DNA of 64,000 nt. Origin: Lysinibacillus contaminans (GTDB lineage: Bacteria; Bacillota; Bacilli; Bacillales_A; Planococcaceae). A program made the position numbers and the translations under genes. Positions within the stretch are counted from its first letter, which is position 1. Every line of letters begins with the position of its first letter. Positions 12,147-20,176 of the stretch are shown piece by piece. Below the pieces are notes generated by a model. That model saw only the letters and a list, made by a program, of their open reading frames with translations, did no database searches and was not told where the DNA came from. Location: the NCBI RefSeq assembly GCF_001278945.1, contig NZ_LGRV01000001.1, positions 364,839-428,838 of the forward strand, given 5' to 3'.

Positions 12147-12599
12147 GTGTATTTTGTAGATCGTAATAAAATCACAGAAAATTTACAGTACTTAGATGGA
12201 CTACTTGCTATTTTGGAGTCAGAGAATAATTGGCTACAAAACGACATATCAAAACTAGCAATTGAGCGTATTGGTCATAATGTTATGGAGTCAATGATGG
12301 ATGTTGGCAATCTGATGATTGATGGCTTCATTATGCGTGATCCAGGTAGTTATGAGGATATTATTGATATTTTAGTCGATGAAAAAGTTGTAACCGCTAA
12401 CATGGAAGCGCCGTTAAAAGCAGTTGTCGGTTTACGTAAAATGCTTGTCCGCGAATTTGCATATGTAGACATTAATGAGGTTGTCCGTGTGTTAACAGAG
12501 TGCCTACCAACATTAAAGCAATTTTCACCAGCTGTGAGAGATTACTTAACAAATGAATTAGGTCCAGTTTCAGCATTTTTACCAGAGGCTTCTAAATGA
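12147..12599 (+). CDS. yutE: DUF86 family protein YutE (HepT-like fold)
   Basis: 150-residue alpha-helical DUF86 protein. The family includes HepT toxins of the HepT/MntA pair, but this chromosomal YutE type has no adjacent MntA-like nucleotidyltransferase. The Rx4-6H element (ERIGHNVMESMMDVGN) is present near residues 43-58. The start is GTG 12147 because GGGGGC precedes it and B. subtilis YutE begins MYFVDRN in the same way; ATG 12132 has no site. It overlaps yutF by four bases (ATGA), so the two are translated together. Confidence 0.82.
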   Translation: MYFVDRNKITENLQYLDGLLAILESENNWLQNDISKLAIERIGHNVMESMMDVGNLMIDGFIMRDPGSYEDIIDILVDEKVVTANMEAPLKAVVGLRKMLVREFAYVDINEVVRVLTECLPTLKQFSPAVRDYLTNELGPVSAFLPEASK

Positions 12600-13354
12600 A
12601 AACCTATAAGGCATATTGTTTTGACTTGGATGGCACAGTTTATCGTGGAAAAGAAGCAATTCCTTCTGCGATAACATTTATTCACGGCTTGCAAGAAGTT
12701 GGTATTGAACCTTTTTATGTTACAAATAATTCTTCGAAAACGCGAGAGCAATTACAATTAGCTTTACGAGCTATTGACATTGAGGCTCCGTTAGAACATA
12801 TCTATTCGAGTGCACTAGTAACAGCAAAGTATATTGCTGCGAATTATATTGGTAAAAAAGTGGCGATGATGGGTTCTGATGGTCTTCGTATGGCATTATC
12901 TAATGAAGGTATAGCCATTACAGAAGATGAGCCGGATGTATTTGTTATGGGCATCGACCGTACACTTAACTATATGGCACTCGCAAAAGCAACGATTGCT
13001 GTACAAAATGGTGCAACGTTTATCGCGACAAATCAGGATATTAAATTTCCAACAGAGCACGGGTTTGTGCCGGGAAATGGCTCATTTGCACGCTTGGTAG
13101 GAGAAGTAGCAGGTGTTGAACCACTTTATATGGGAAAACCGTCGCCTGCCATGCTTGAGGTAATTGCGAAAGATCACGGCTTTGAAAAAAGTGATTTAGT
13201 AATGATTGGGGATAATTATGACACGGATATCATGTGTGGCATTCGTTTCGGTTGCGATACAATTCATGTCAATACCGGCGTGACAACGACAGCGATCGTT
13301 CGAGAAAAAGAACTTCAACCGACTTATTTATTACAAACATTATTAGATGAATAA
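12596..13354 (+). CDS. yutF: HAD-superfamily sugar phosphatase-like hydrolase YutF (NagD type)
   Basis: 252-residue HAD hydrolase of the NagD-like IIA subclass. The catalytic motif is DLDGTVYRG near residue 9, motif II is VTNNSSKT, the cap domain carries GIDRTLNY, and motif III/IV is MIGDNYDTDIMCG. Family members dephosphorylate small phosphates; the substrate is not fixed. Coupled to yutE by a four-base overlap and followed by a strong hairpin terminator. Confidence 0.9.
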   Translation: MKTYKAYCFDLDGTVYRGKEAIPSAITFIHGLQEVGIEPFYVTNNSSKTREQLQLALRAIDIEAPLEHIYSSALVTAKYIAANYIGKKVAMMGSDGLRMALSNEGIAITEDEPDVFVMGIDRTLNYMALAKATIAVQNGATFIATNQDIKFPTEHGFVPGNGSFARLVGEVAGVEPLYMGKPSPAMLEVIAKDHGFEKSDLVMIGDNYDTDIMCGIRFGCDTIHVNTGVTTTAIVREKELQPTYLLQTLLDE

Positions 13355-13359
13355 TATAT

Positions 13360-13397
13360 GAAACGGTTGTCACGTATGAAATGTGACAACCGTTTCT
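13360..13397. terminator. Hairpin between yutF and yuzB
   Basis: A 14-bp perfect stem, GAAACGGTTGTCAC with its complement, and a nine-base loop. It lies between convergent genes and could serve yutF; the T-tract is weak. Confidence 0.75.
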
Positions 13398-13428
13398 ATG
13401 TTTAGCATTCATTCTGTTTGTTAATAAA

Positions 13429-13665
13429 TTACCATAAAGGATTTTCATCAATATATTGATAAATCGCTTTCGTTAGCTCGGCAGGCGAATCTGCTTCTAC
13501 TAGGTCACCATTGACAACAGCGTAAAAGGATTCTGAACATTTTGTACAATAGCTAAGACAGCCATATTCTAAAACGTCGATATTTGGGTCGCGTTCAAGT
13601 ATTTCATACGCTTCTTGCGAGCCATTTGCTAAGTTACTTATACAAAATTCAACCATTGGATTCAT
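13429..13665 (-). CDS. yuzB: YuzB family protein (DUF1450)
   Basis: 78-residue DUF1450 protein with paired cysteines in CLSYCTKC and an N-terminal MVEFCISN, suggesting a thioredoxin-like or metal-binding small protein. The function is unknown. The start is the ATG at 13665, eight bases after AGGTGAGG; the in-frame GTG at 13674 sits inside the ribosome site. It is divergent from yutJ, sharing the region that holds the Rex boxes, and belongs to the conserved yut/yuz cluster. Confidence 0.85.
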   Translation of the reverse strand: MNPMVEFCISNLANGSQEAYEILERDPNIDVLEYGCLSYCTKCSESFYAVVNGDLVEADSPAELTKAIYQYIDENPLW

Positions 13666-13724
13666 ACGTGTCACCTCACCTTTGTTATGCTACTCGGTTT
13701 TGAAACCTACGTCAACGAATGAAT

Positions 13725-13767
13725 TTGTGAAAACTTTCACAAAAACATATTGTGAAAGTTCTCACAA
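13725..13767 (+). promoter_or_regulatory. Two Rex-type operators upstream of yutJ
   Basis: TTGTGAAAACTTTCACAA (13725-13742) matches the Rex consensus TTGTGAA-N4-TTCACAA perfectly. A second site at 13750-13767 differs by one base. Centres are 25 bp apart. The second overlaps the -35 region, so NADH-responsive repression of yutJ is predicted. Confidence 0.85.
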
Positions 13768-13778
13768 TCGGTTATACT
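13750..13778 (+). promoter_or_regulatory. SigA-type promoter of yutJ
   Basis: TTGTGA (13750-13755), 17-base spacer, TATACT (13773-13778). The -35 is part of the second Rex box. Confidence 0.65.
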
Positions 13779-13832
13779 CAATTGTGGATACTTTGTGAAC
13801 GATTATAATTATACATATTAAAGGAGATTATC

Positions 13833-14900
13833 ATGGGAAAATTAGTACTTTTAGGTGGCGGCTATGGCAATATGCGTGTCATGCTTCGTCTATTACCGAA
13901 TAATTTACCATTAGACACGGAGATCGTGCTGGTAGACAGAGCACCTTTCCATAGTTTAAAAACAGAATTTTACGCATTAGCAGCAGGGACATCAACAGAT
14001 AAAGAAATTCGTGTGAGTTTCCCCGAACATGAACGCTTAACAGCTATTTACGGTGAAGTGATCGAAATTAATCGCGAAGAAAAAGTGGTTATTTTAGAAG
14101 ACGGACAACGTATAGATTATGATGATTTAGTTATAGGGCTTGGCTGTGAGGATAAATTCCACGGCGTGCCAGGGGCGGAAGAGCACTCGCTTAGTATTCA
14201 GACAATTGCTAAGTCACGTCAAACATTTAATGCACTTTGCGGCTTACCATCAGGCTCTACGGTTGGTATTGTTGGTGCTGGACTAAGTGGTATAGAGCTT
14301 GCTAGTGAGTTACGTGAAAGTCGTGCAGATTTGAATATAAAATTATTTGACCGTGGACAACGTATTTTAAAAGACTTCCCAGAGAAGCTAAGTAAATACG
14401 TGAAAGAATGGTTCATCAAACACAACGTCGATGTTATTGCAGAATCGAATATTACAAAAGTTGAACCAGGTAAAATTTTTAATCACGAAGAGGAGATTCC
14501 ATTGGATGCGTTGGTTTGGACAGCTGGTGTGCAACCAGTGAAAATTGTTCGCGATTTAGACGTGGAAAAAGATCGTCAAGGTCGCCCTATTGTGACACAG
14601 TACTTTAATGTTCTAGATGATGAGCATGTATATGTTGTTGGAGACTGTGCTTCTTCTACGTTTGCGCCAAGTGCACAACTTGCAGAAGAACAAGCAGAAC
14701 ACATCGTCAAAGTACTCCGTATGCGCTGGAAAGGTGAGCACTTACCAGAAAAAATGCCAGATATAAAATTAAAAGGCTTTATGGGCTCACTTGGTAAAAA
14801 GCAAGGTTTTGCATACTTAGCGGATACAACGGTAACAGGTCGTATTGCACGTTTGATGAAATCGGGTTTACTTTGGATGTATAAATATCAAAATGATTAA
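13833..14900 (+). CDS. yutJ: NADH dehydrogenase-like FAD/NAD(P) oxidoreductase YutJ
   Basis: 355-residue pyridine nucleotide-disulfide-type flavoprotein related to type II NADH dehydrogenases. The FAD-binding motif is LGGGYGN at the N-terminus; the final N instead of G is also present in B. subtilis YutJ. The NAD-binding motif is GIVGAGLSGIELASEL near residue 145, and the second FAD contact is VYVVGDCAS. The C-terminal helix suggests membrane association. The ATG follows AAAGGAG. Two Rex boxes upstream indicate control by the NADH/NAD+ ratio, which fits an NADH-oxidising role. The electron acceptor is unknown. Confidence 0.87.
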   Translation: MGKLVLLGGGYGNMRVMLRLLPNNLPLDTEIVLVDRAPFHSLKTEFYALAAGTSTDKEIRVSFPEHERLTAIYGEVIEINREEKVVILEDGQRIDYDDLVIGLGCEDKFHGVPGAEEHSLSIQTIAKSRQTFNALCGLPSGSTVGIVGAGLSGIELASELRESRADLNIKLFDRGQRILKDFPEKLSKYVKEWFIKHNVDVIAESNITKVEPGKIFNHEEEIPLDALVWTAGVQPVKIVRDLDVEKDRQGRPIVTQYFNVLDDEHVYVVGDCASSTFAPSAQLAEEQAEHIVKVLRMRWKGEHLPEKMPDIKLKGFMGSLGKKQGFAYLADTTVTGRIARLMKSGLLWMYKYQND

Positions 14901-14908
14901 TAAATAGA

Positions 14909-14996
14909 TGTGCTAAAAGGACCTCTTATCTTTATAGCAGTTTGTCCTAGTGTATCTAGGCAAATTGGAGAGCTTGAACCTAGCACATAGATAATA
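14909..14996 (+). other. Candidate structured RNA or repeat element after yutJ
   Basis: ATGTGCTA (about 14908-14916) can pair with TAGCACAT (14981-14988). Inside are AGGAC/GTCCT and CTAGTGTATCTAG, giving a possible three-way junction. No ORF or T-tract of its own. It may be a decayed relative of the element at 3296. Confidence 0.35.
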
Positions 14997-14997
14997 G

Positions 14998-15030
14998 AAA
15001 AGGGAGACTGTGGTTAGCAGTCTCCCTTTT
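14998..15030. terminator. Bidirectional terminator between yutJ and yuzD
   Basis: AAAAGGGAGACTG pairs perfectly with CAGTCTCCCTTTT around a seven-base loop, with A and T tracts on the two sides, so it serves both convergent genes. Confidence 0.9.
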
Positions 15031-15043
15031 ACATATACTATTG

Positions 15044-15379
15044 TTAAACAGTTTCATCAGGTGTGAAGCCTAAATTTTCAAGTGAAGTGAAAATCGGTTT
15101 TAATTGCACATAGCCTTCACCGACTACTTCATCATTAATAAGTACGAGAGGGTAGAAAAATTCATCATCTTGAATGCGTGTCGCATAGTCTGCATCGCGT
15201 TCATTCTCAATTGGACCTTCGATATCGACATAACGAATATCATATGCCTGGTTTGGATATTTGCGATCAATAGCAGCCTGTAGCCACTCGTATGTATCTT
15301 TAGAAGATGGTGCATTGACACAGCTGGCACAAATAACCGCCGTCCCGTAAATTTCAATGGATGGTTTGATATGTTTCAT
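15044..15379 (-). CDS. yuzD: YuzD family protein (DUF1462, thioredoxin-like)
   Basis: 111-residue protein of the YuzD family, which has a thioredoxin-like fold. A CxxC-like pair is seen in VICASCVNAP near residues 16-25. The function is unknown, but the gene lies beside yutI (NifU-like), and a redox or thiol role in Fe-S biology is a reasonable guess only. The ATG follows GAGGAGTGG. It is divergent from yutI with an 80-base shared upstream region. Confidence 0.85.
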   Translation of the reverse strand: MKHIKPSIEIYGTAVICASCVNAPSSKDTYEWLQAAIDRKYPNQAYDIRYVDIEGPIENERDADYATRIQDDEFFYPLVLINDEVVGEGYVQLKPIFTSLENLGFTPDETV

Positions 15380-15461
15380 AGATTTCCACTCCTCGTGATT
15401 CTATATTGGATTTTTTCTGTTGCTAACATTATAATCATTATAAGGAAAGGAGTCGAGATAA

Positions 15462-15698
15462 ATGGCAGAAGCAACAATTAACGACCAAGTTCAAGAAGTA
15501 TTAGATAAATTACGTCCATTCTTACTACGCGATGGTGGGGATTGCGAATTAGTAGATGTAGAAGATGGTATTGTAAAATTACGTTTATTAGGTGCGTGTG
15601 GTAGCTGTCCAAGTTCTACAATCACACTTAAAGCAGGTATCGAACGTGCATTACTAGAAGAAGTACCAGGTATTATTGAAGTAGAGCAAGTATTCTAA
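15462..15698 (+). CDS. yutI: NifU-like Fe-S scaffold/carrier protein YutI
   Basis: 78-residue protein that is only the NifU C-terminal (Nfu) domain. The cluster-binding CGSC motif is C46-x2-C49, within [11 protein letters not shown], and the protein would bind a bridging [4Fe-4S] cluster as a dimer and deliver it to target enzymes such as LipA. The ATG follows AAGGAAAGGAG. It is monocistronic with a terminator and lies within the conserved yut cluster. Confidence 0.93.
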   Translation: MAEATINDQVQEVLDKLRPFLLRDGGDCELVDVEDGIVKLRLLGACGSCPSSTITLKAGIERALLEEVPGIIEVEQVF

Positions 15699-15714
15699 TT
15701 GTACTTATAAATCA

Positions 15715-15750
15715 AAGGTTCTAGCTGACTAAACGGCTAGAACTTTTTTT
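15715..15750 (+). terminator. Terminator after yutI
   Basis: Ten-base stem AGGTTCTAGC / GCTAGAACTT with one wobble, then seven T. It may also serve the convergent DUF2225 gene. Confidence 0.85.
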
Positions 15751-15756
15751 GTGGAA

Positions 15757-16443
15757 CTATACTTGACGAGCTTTCTCTTCTCGAATAATTGCCCATTGTT
15801 CTTTAGCCATATCGATAATCTTTGCTTCACCACTGATGTTTTGTTTTTCAATCACTTTTGAAAAGAAACGTGTCGCATTTTCTAAATCGTTGATACGTCG
15901 TGATAATTCTGCAATCATATACATAATACGTACATCCGACATTTGTGTAGAGCTGTAATCCTCGTTTGAGTAAGATTCCATATAATGGTCACGAGAAATG
16001 GTAAGGAACCGTTGCTCTTGTCCCTCATTATCTAATGAGCGGTAAAGCCAACCTAAGCGAAGTGCAAGACCTGCTGTTGCGACGAATTTTTCTTTTTTAA
16101 TTTGGCCACAGATAAATGCTAATTTGTATACTTGGATAGCTTGAAAGACTGTACGTTCACCTTTGAAATCATGATGCACCCATTTTTCTGTAATTTGTGA
16201 GCGAATATTATCTTGTACGCCTGGTGCAAAATATTTTGTGAAATCTTCGGTAAATGAGAAGCCACAATGTTCACAGACGAATACATTATAGTAAAGTGCA
16301 TTGACATCATCGGCATAAATCGGTTGGAAATCGCTTTCGGTATGTTCGACTTTGATGAATTTTGAGCGTACTTTTAGCGAGGGAAATTCTTTTTTACAGT
16401 TTATACATTGAATGTTTTTTTCATAGTATGGTGAAATCTCCAT
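15757..16443 (-). CDS. DUF2225 family protein
   Basis: 228-residue cytoplasmic protein. The N-terminal 90 residues carry two zinc-ribbon-like pairs, CINCKKEF and VCEHCGFSF, which suggest one bound zinc. The remainder is helical and resembles the TPR-like repeats of DUF2225 members. The function is unknown. The ATG is preceded by AAAGAGGT. It is convergent to yutI and divergent from the IscA-like gene. Confidence 0.78.
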   Translation of the reverse strand: MEISPYYEKNIQCINCKKEFPSLKVRSKFIKVEHTESDFQPIYADDVNALYYNVFVCEHCGFSFTEDFTKYFAPGVQDNIRSQITEKWVHHDFKGERTVFQAIQVYKLAFICGQIKKEKFVATAGLALRLGWLYRSLDNEGQEQRFLTISRDHYMESYSNEDYSSTQMSDVRIMYMIAELSRRINDLENATRFFSKVIEKQNISGEAKIIDMAKEQWAIIREEKARQV

Positions 16444-16630
16444 ATTTTATACCTCTTTCATAGATGTTAATATAACTATTATACCAACTATAATTTGAGA
16501 AGCATGAATATAAATGACTAAATAATGGAAAGTGAAATGGATACCTACTATAAATATAGATGACAAGCCGAATGATTGCCTTTCGATAGTCAAAATTGAT
16601 ATGATATTGATAAGAAAGAAGGTGATTGGG

Positions 16631-17005
16631 TTGACAAGTTTACAACAAGTAGTAGAAGTAACAGAGGCAGCCGTCTTTCGTATTCATGAAATGATGGAGC
16701 ATAATGAAGAACAAGGTTCTTTTTTACGTGTGGTTGTTAAAGGTGGGGGATGTAGCGGTCTTTCATATGGTATGCATTTTGATAAAGAAAAAATGGATGA
16801 TGATTTGGAAGATGTGCAACATGGTTTGACTGTTCTTGTTACCCGTGAAGATGCGCCTATTTTAACGGGAACGAAAATTGACTACAAACAATCGCTAATG
16901 GGCGGAGGATTCACAATAGATAATCCAAATGCCATTGCTTCATGTGGCTGTGGATCAAGCTTTAAAGCGGTAAAACGTGAAGGTACACCAGAAGTTTGCG
17001 ACTGA
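16631..17005 (+). CDS. yutM: A-type Fe-S carrier (HesB/IscA family)
   Basis: 124-residue A-type Fe-S carrier protein. The three conserved cysteines are C41 (GGGCSGL), C105 and C107 (SCGCGSS), which bind iron or a cluster for transfer to target proteins. The start is TTG 16631 with GAAAGAAGG eight bases upstream; this removes a 33-residue extension from 16532 that has no homology feel and no ribosome site. The sequence closely resembles B. subtilis YutM. A clear terminator follows. Confidence 0.93.
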   Translation: MTSLQQVVEVTEAAVFRIHEMMEHNEEQGSFLRVVVKGGGCSGLSYGMHFDKEKMDDDLEDVQHGLTVLVTREDAPILTGTKIDYKQSLMGGGFTIDNPNAIASCGCGSSFKAVKREGTPEVCD

Positions 17006-17014
17006 TTGAATATG

Positions 17015-17055
17015 AAAGAAGCCACCATTATTTGAAAAATAGTGGTGGCTTCTTT
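17015..17055. terminator. Terminator between the IscA-like gene and the CarD-like gene
   Basis: AAAGAAGCCACCATTA pairs with TAGTGGTGGCTTCTTT (one wobble) around a nine-base loop. It can act on both strands between the convergent genes. Confidence 0.88.
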
Positions 17056-17075
17056 ATGTACTCGCAGGGAGTTAT

Positions 17076-17567
17076 TTAGTGAATCTGTGCTAAAACATAT
17101 TCATAAATTTCTTCAGATGGTTTTTCGAGTGCAATGGAGAACTCTGAAAATATCATTTCCTGCAAAGATTGAAGTACCTTTTCTTCTTGTTGCGGAAATT
17201 TTTTTTCCATAGATAGATATTCTTGCTTTTTACGCATTAATGTATTTAAGAGGCTGGCTTGCTTTTGTCTATCGCCAGATTTAATGATTTCTACATGAAA
17301 TTTCAAACGATGTGTATTTTGTTCGAGCCATTCAACACCAGGAGAAGTAAACGAATGTAAAATCTTTGTTGCTTCTTCTTTATCGATGATGTCTCTTATC
17401 TGTTTTTTAGCATTGTCAGTAGGGGTACGAATTGTTAATTTTGAATCATTTAGTGGTTGCAAAACGTAGTAGGTTTGTGTAATGTCACTATAGGTTTGTT
17501 CACAGATATCTTCAATAGAACAAAGACCATGTGCTGCATAAATGACCACATCGCCAACATTGTACAT
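17076..17567 (-). CDS. CarD-family transcription factor
   Basis: 163-residue protein with an N-terminal CarD/CdnL/TRCF RNA polymerase-interacting domain (VGDVVIYAAHGLCSIEDI, residues 4-21) and a helical C-terminal domain. CarD proteins bind the RNA polymerase beta subunit and stabilise or alter open complexes at promoters. The ATG at 17567 is preceded by GGAGGGA. An operator-like palindrome sits 27 bases upstream of the start, matching one in front of the divergent MarR-type gene, so it is likely a MarR target. Its regulated genes are unknown. Confidence 0.85.
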   Translation of the reverse strand: MYNVGDVVIYAAHGLCSIEDICEQTYSDITQTYYVLQPLNDSKLTIRTPTDNAKKQIRDIIDKEEATKILHSFTSPGVEWLEQNTHRLKFHVEIIKSGDRQKQASLLNTLMRKKQEYLSMEKKFPQQEEKVLQSLQEMIFSEFSIALEKPSEEIYEYVLAQIH

Positions 17568-17593
17568 GTGAGGTCCCTCCATCAAACAATATT

Positions 17594-17655
17594 GTCAACT
17601 TAGTTGACTAATCTAATTGTAAAGCATTTGGGTGTGTTTTGTCAACTAAGTTGAC
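17594..17655. promoter_or_regulatory. Pair of 15-bp palindromic operators between carD-like and marR-like genes
   Basis: GTCAACTTAGTTGAC (17594-17608) and GTCAACTAAGTTGAC (17641-17655) are perfect 7-bp inverted repeats around one central base, 47 bp apart centre to centre. Size and symmetry fit MarR-family sites; the second overlaps the -35 of the marR-type promoter. Confidence 0.8.
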
Positions 17656-17679
17656 GTTTGGCATATTTTTTTGTATAGT
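17651..17679 (+). promoter_or_regulatory. Promoter of the MarR-type gene
   Basis: TTGACG (17651-17656), 17-base spacer, TATAGT (17674-17679). The -35 shares bases with the second palindrome, predicting autorepression. Confidence 0.8.
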
Positions 17680-17712
17680 TGGTACGAAAAATATGGAATG
17701 AAGGTGGACTAG

Positions 17713-18156
17713 TTGAAGGTCGAATTGCAGAATCTAGATGTGATTGATTTGTTGAATGAACGTCACGTTATACTTCATCGACTTGCTGAAGATAAGTGGA
17801 ATGAAAACAATGATATTTATATTTCCAATTCAGAATGGTATATTCTGGCGAGAATTTATAAAAAGCAACCAACTATTTCAGATGTAACAAAAAGTGTGGA
17901 TTTTTCTCGACAAGCAACCCATAAGTTTATAAAAAGGCTGGAAGAAAAAGGGTTGGTACAGGTCAGTAATGTCGAACATAGTAAAAAACATAAAGCAATT
18001 CGTATGACGAAGTTTGGTGAAGTTTGCTATGAAAAAAACGAACTTTTAAAGGCTGAGATTGAACAGCAGCTAGTCAATACCATTGGAGAAGAACAGGTAA
18101 CGGCTCTTAAAAATATATTAAAACTTGATTGGGAAATGGAGCATTTAGAGGCATAA
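17713..18156 (+). CDS. MarR-family transcriptional regulator
   Basis: 147-residue winged-helix protein. The recognition region is ISDVTKSVDFSRQATHKFIKRLEEKGLVQ (central) followed by the wing and a C-terminal dimerisation helix. The start is TTG 17713 after AAGGTGG. No conserved cysteine of the OhrR type is seen near the N-terminus, so a ligand-sensing rather than peroxide-sensing mode is likelier, which is inference. It faces the CarD-like gene across two identical palindromes and probably represses both. Confidence 0.87.
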   Translation: MKVELQNLDVIDLLNERHVILHRLAEDKWNENNDIYISNSEWYILARIYKKQPTISDVTKSVDFSRQATHKFIKRLEEKGLVQVSNVEHSKKHKAIRMTKFGEVCYEKNELLKAEIEQQLVNTIGEEQVTALKNILKLDWEMEHLEA

Positions 18157-18281
18157 TTTCCTTTACAAGATAGTTGTAAAAAAATAATAGTTACTATTTA
18201 ATGGTTATGTTTTTCAAAATATCCAACTAGCGCGAAAAAAACGAAGCATTTTAGTAGCACTAGAAAATAAAGGTGGTTCGG

Positions 18282-19502
18282 ATGTCGATGAATAGACGTA
18301 CAATTTTAGTATTAGGTGCTGGCTACGGTGGGCTCACGACGGTAGTGAATTTACAGAAACAATTAGGTGTAAATGATGCAGACATCGTGTTAGTAAACAA
18401 AAATGATTATCATTATGAAACGACATGGTTACATGAAGCGGCTGCTGGCACGATTGATGCATCGAAAGTACGATACGATATTTCAAATGTTGTAAACCGA
18501 AGTAAGGTTTCATTTGTGAAGGCAACTGTACAGCAAATCAACGTACAGGAGAAAAAAGTGATCACTTCTGATGGCGACATGACGTACGATTATTTAGTCA
18601 TTGGTCTCGGATTTGAAGGTGAAACATTTGGTATCCCTGGTTTAGACAAGTATGCTTTATCACTAGCAAACTTACATGCTGCACGCGGTGTACGCGAGCA
18701 TATTGAGTACCAGTTTGCGAGTTGGTCTTTAGATGATGAAAAAGATGATAGTAAGCTTACATTCATTGTTGGCGGTGCAGGTTTTACAGGTATTGAGTTT
18801 TTAGGCGAGCTTGGAAATCGTGTACCAACTCTGTGCAAGGAATTTAACGTTCCGCAAGAAAAGGTACGTATCTTGTGTGTGGAAGCAGCGCCAATGGTAT
18901 TACCTGGCTTTGATCCAGAGCTAGTAGAATATGCTGTGGCACAGCTAAACAAAAAAGGTATTGAGTTTTCAATTGGTACGCCTATCGTCGAAGCGACTCC
19001 AGACGGCGTGAAGATTAAAGTGGCTGAAGATGAGTTTGAATTTGTGAAGGCGAAAACAGTTGTATGGGCTGCTGGTATAAGAGGGAATCATTTAATCGAA
19101 ACATCAGGCATTGAAAATAATCGCGCGCGAGTACGTGTGGAGAAAGATATGCGCGCACCTGGATTTGATGAGGTATTTGTCGTCGGAGATTGCGCGTTCT
19201 TAATCAATGAAGAAGCCGGTCGTCCGTATCCTCCAACTGCTCAAATTGCGATGCAACAAACAGTTGTGGTCGCTAAAAATATCGTGCATTTGATTAACGG
19301 TGAGGAAACGATTGAATTCATACCGGAATTAAAAGGTTCAGTTTGCTCACTTGGTCATGATGATGCGATTGGTGATGCACTTGGACGCAAGTTTAAAGGT
19401 AAATCAGCATCAGCATTGAAAAAAATCATCGATAACCGTGCATTATATTTAATCGGTGGTCCAAGCTTAGTTGCAAAAAAAGGGAAATTCAAGTTGATTT
19501 AA
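18282..19502 (+). CDS. ndh: Type II NADH dehydrogenase (NDH-2)
   Basis: 406-residue single-subunit flavoprotein that passes electrons from NADH to menaquinone at the membrane without pumping protons. The FAD motif LVLGAGYGGLTT is at the N-terminus, the NAD motif is FIVGGAGFTGIEFLGEL near residue 165, and the second FAD contact is VFVVGDCAF. The C-terminal amphipathic segment is typical of membrane attachment. The start is the ATG at 18282, five bases after AAAGGTGG. It resembles B. subtilis YumB/Ndh. No Rex box was found here, unlike at yutJ. Confidence 0.9.
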   Translation: MSMNRRTILVLGAGYGGLTTVVNLQKQLGVNDADIVLVNKNDYHYETTWLHEAAAGTIDASKVRYDISNVVNRSKVSFVKATVQQINVQEKKVITSDGDMTYDYLVIGLGFEGETFGIPGLDKYALSLANLHAARGVREHIEYQFASWSLDDEKDDSKLTFIVGGAGFTGIEFLGELGNRVPTLCKEFNVPQEKVRILCVEAAPMVLPGFDPELVEYAVAQLNKKGIEFSIGTPIVEATPDGVKIKVAEDEFEFVKAKTVVWAAGIRGNHLIETSGIENNRARVRVEKDMRAPGFDEVFVVGDCAFLINEEAGRPYPPTAQIAMQQTVVVAKNIVHLINGEETIEFIPELKGSVCSLGHDDAIGDALGRKFKGKSASALKKIIDNRALYLIGGPSLVAKKGKFKLI

Positions 19503-19515
19503 TTAGCAATTTTAT

Positions 19516-19574
19516 AAGGAGAGGCTGACTCAAAAGTATGGATTATACTTTTGAGTCAGCCTCTCCTTTTTTAT
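19516..19574 (+). terminator. Very long perfect-stem terminator after ndh
   Basis: A 24-bp perfect stem (19516-19539 with 19545-19568), five-base loop and T-tract. Unusually long for an intrinsic terminator. Confidence 0.9.
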
Positions 19575-19678
19575 AGATAAAAAAGTTTGCTTTACGTTTA
19601 TTAATCCTAAAATTTTGAATTTAACCTTCTAAGTATAGGGACTGAAAAGTTATACTATTTATATAGAGGTGAAGGTAT

Positions 19679-20176
19679 ATGAGAAAAGAAAGAGGGAAAG
19701 TTTGGTTAGGGGTAGCTGGCGTAGTTGTCAATGGACTTGGTCAATGGCTTGTCGTGAAAAAAGCCTATAGTGGATTAAAAGGGCGTTGGTCTTTACCAGC
19801 TGGTTTTGTTAATGGAGGAGAAACTGTTGATGAAGCAGTTATGCGAGAGATAAAAGAAGAGACAGGCATTGATTGTTTTGTATCTGGATTGATCGGTTTT
19901 CGCTCAGGCGTTATTCGCGAGGGAATTAGCGATAATATGGCCATCTTTTATTGCCGAATGAAAGATGAAGAGCAACTATTATATATCCAGGAAGATGAGT
20001 TGCTTGAATCAAAGTGGCTGTTTCCGCAGGAGCTTATGCAAGATGAAATGACATCTGTTTTGTTAAAAGAAATGGTGTCCAATCAATTTGAAAAGCATCA
20101 GTTAGAAATGATTAATGGCATTAATCCGGGTGATGTTTTTGGTTATTCGTCCTATAAATTATTCTTTAAAAAATAA
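19679..20176 (+). CDS. Nudix hydrolase
   Basis: 165-residue Nudix protein. The Nudix box G-x5-E-x7-REIKEETGI is complete (GFVNGGE then REIKEETGI, residues about 41-63), so it should be an active pyrophosphohydrolase on a nucleoside-diphosphate-linked substrate. The substrate cannot be read from sequence. The ATG follows GAGGTGAA. It is a lone gene between strong terminators. Confidence 0.9.
   Translation: MRKERGKVWLGVAGVVVNGLGQWLVVKKAYSGLKGRWSLPAGFVNGGETVDEAVMREIKEETGIDCFVSGLIGFRSGVIREGISDNMAIFYCRMKDEEQLLYIQEDELLESKWLFPQELMQDEMTSVLLKEMVSNQFEKHQLEMINGINPGDVFGYSSYKLFFKK

Noticed and set aside
12147..12599. HepT toxin of a toxin-antitoxin pair
   Set aside because: The DUF86 protein has no MntA-like partner and lies in the conserved housekeeping yutE-yutF pair.
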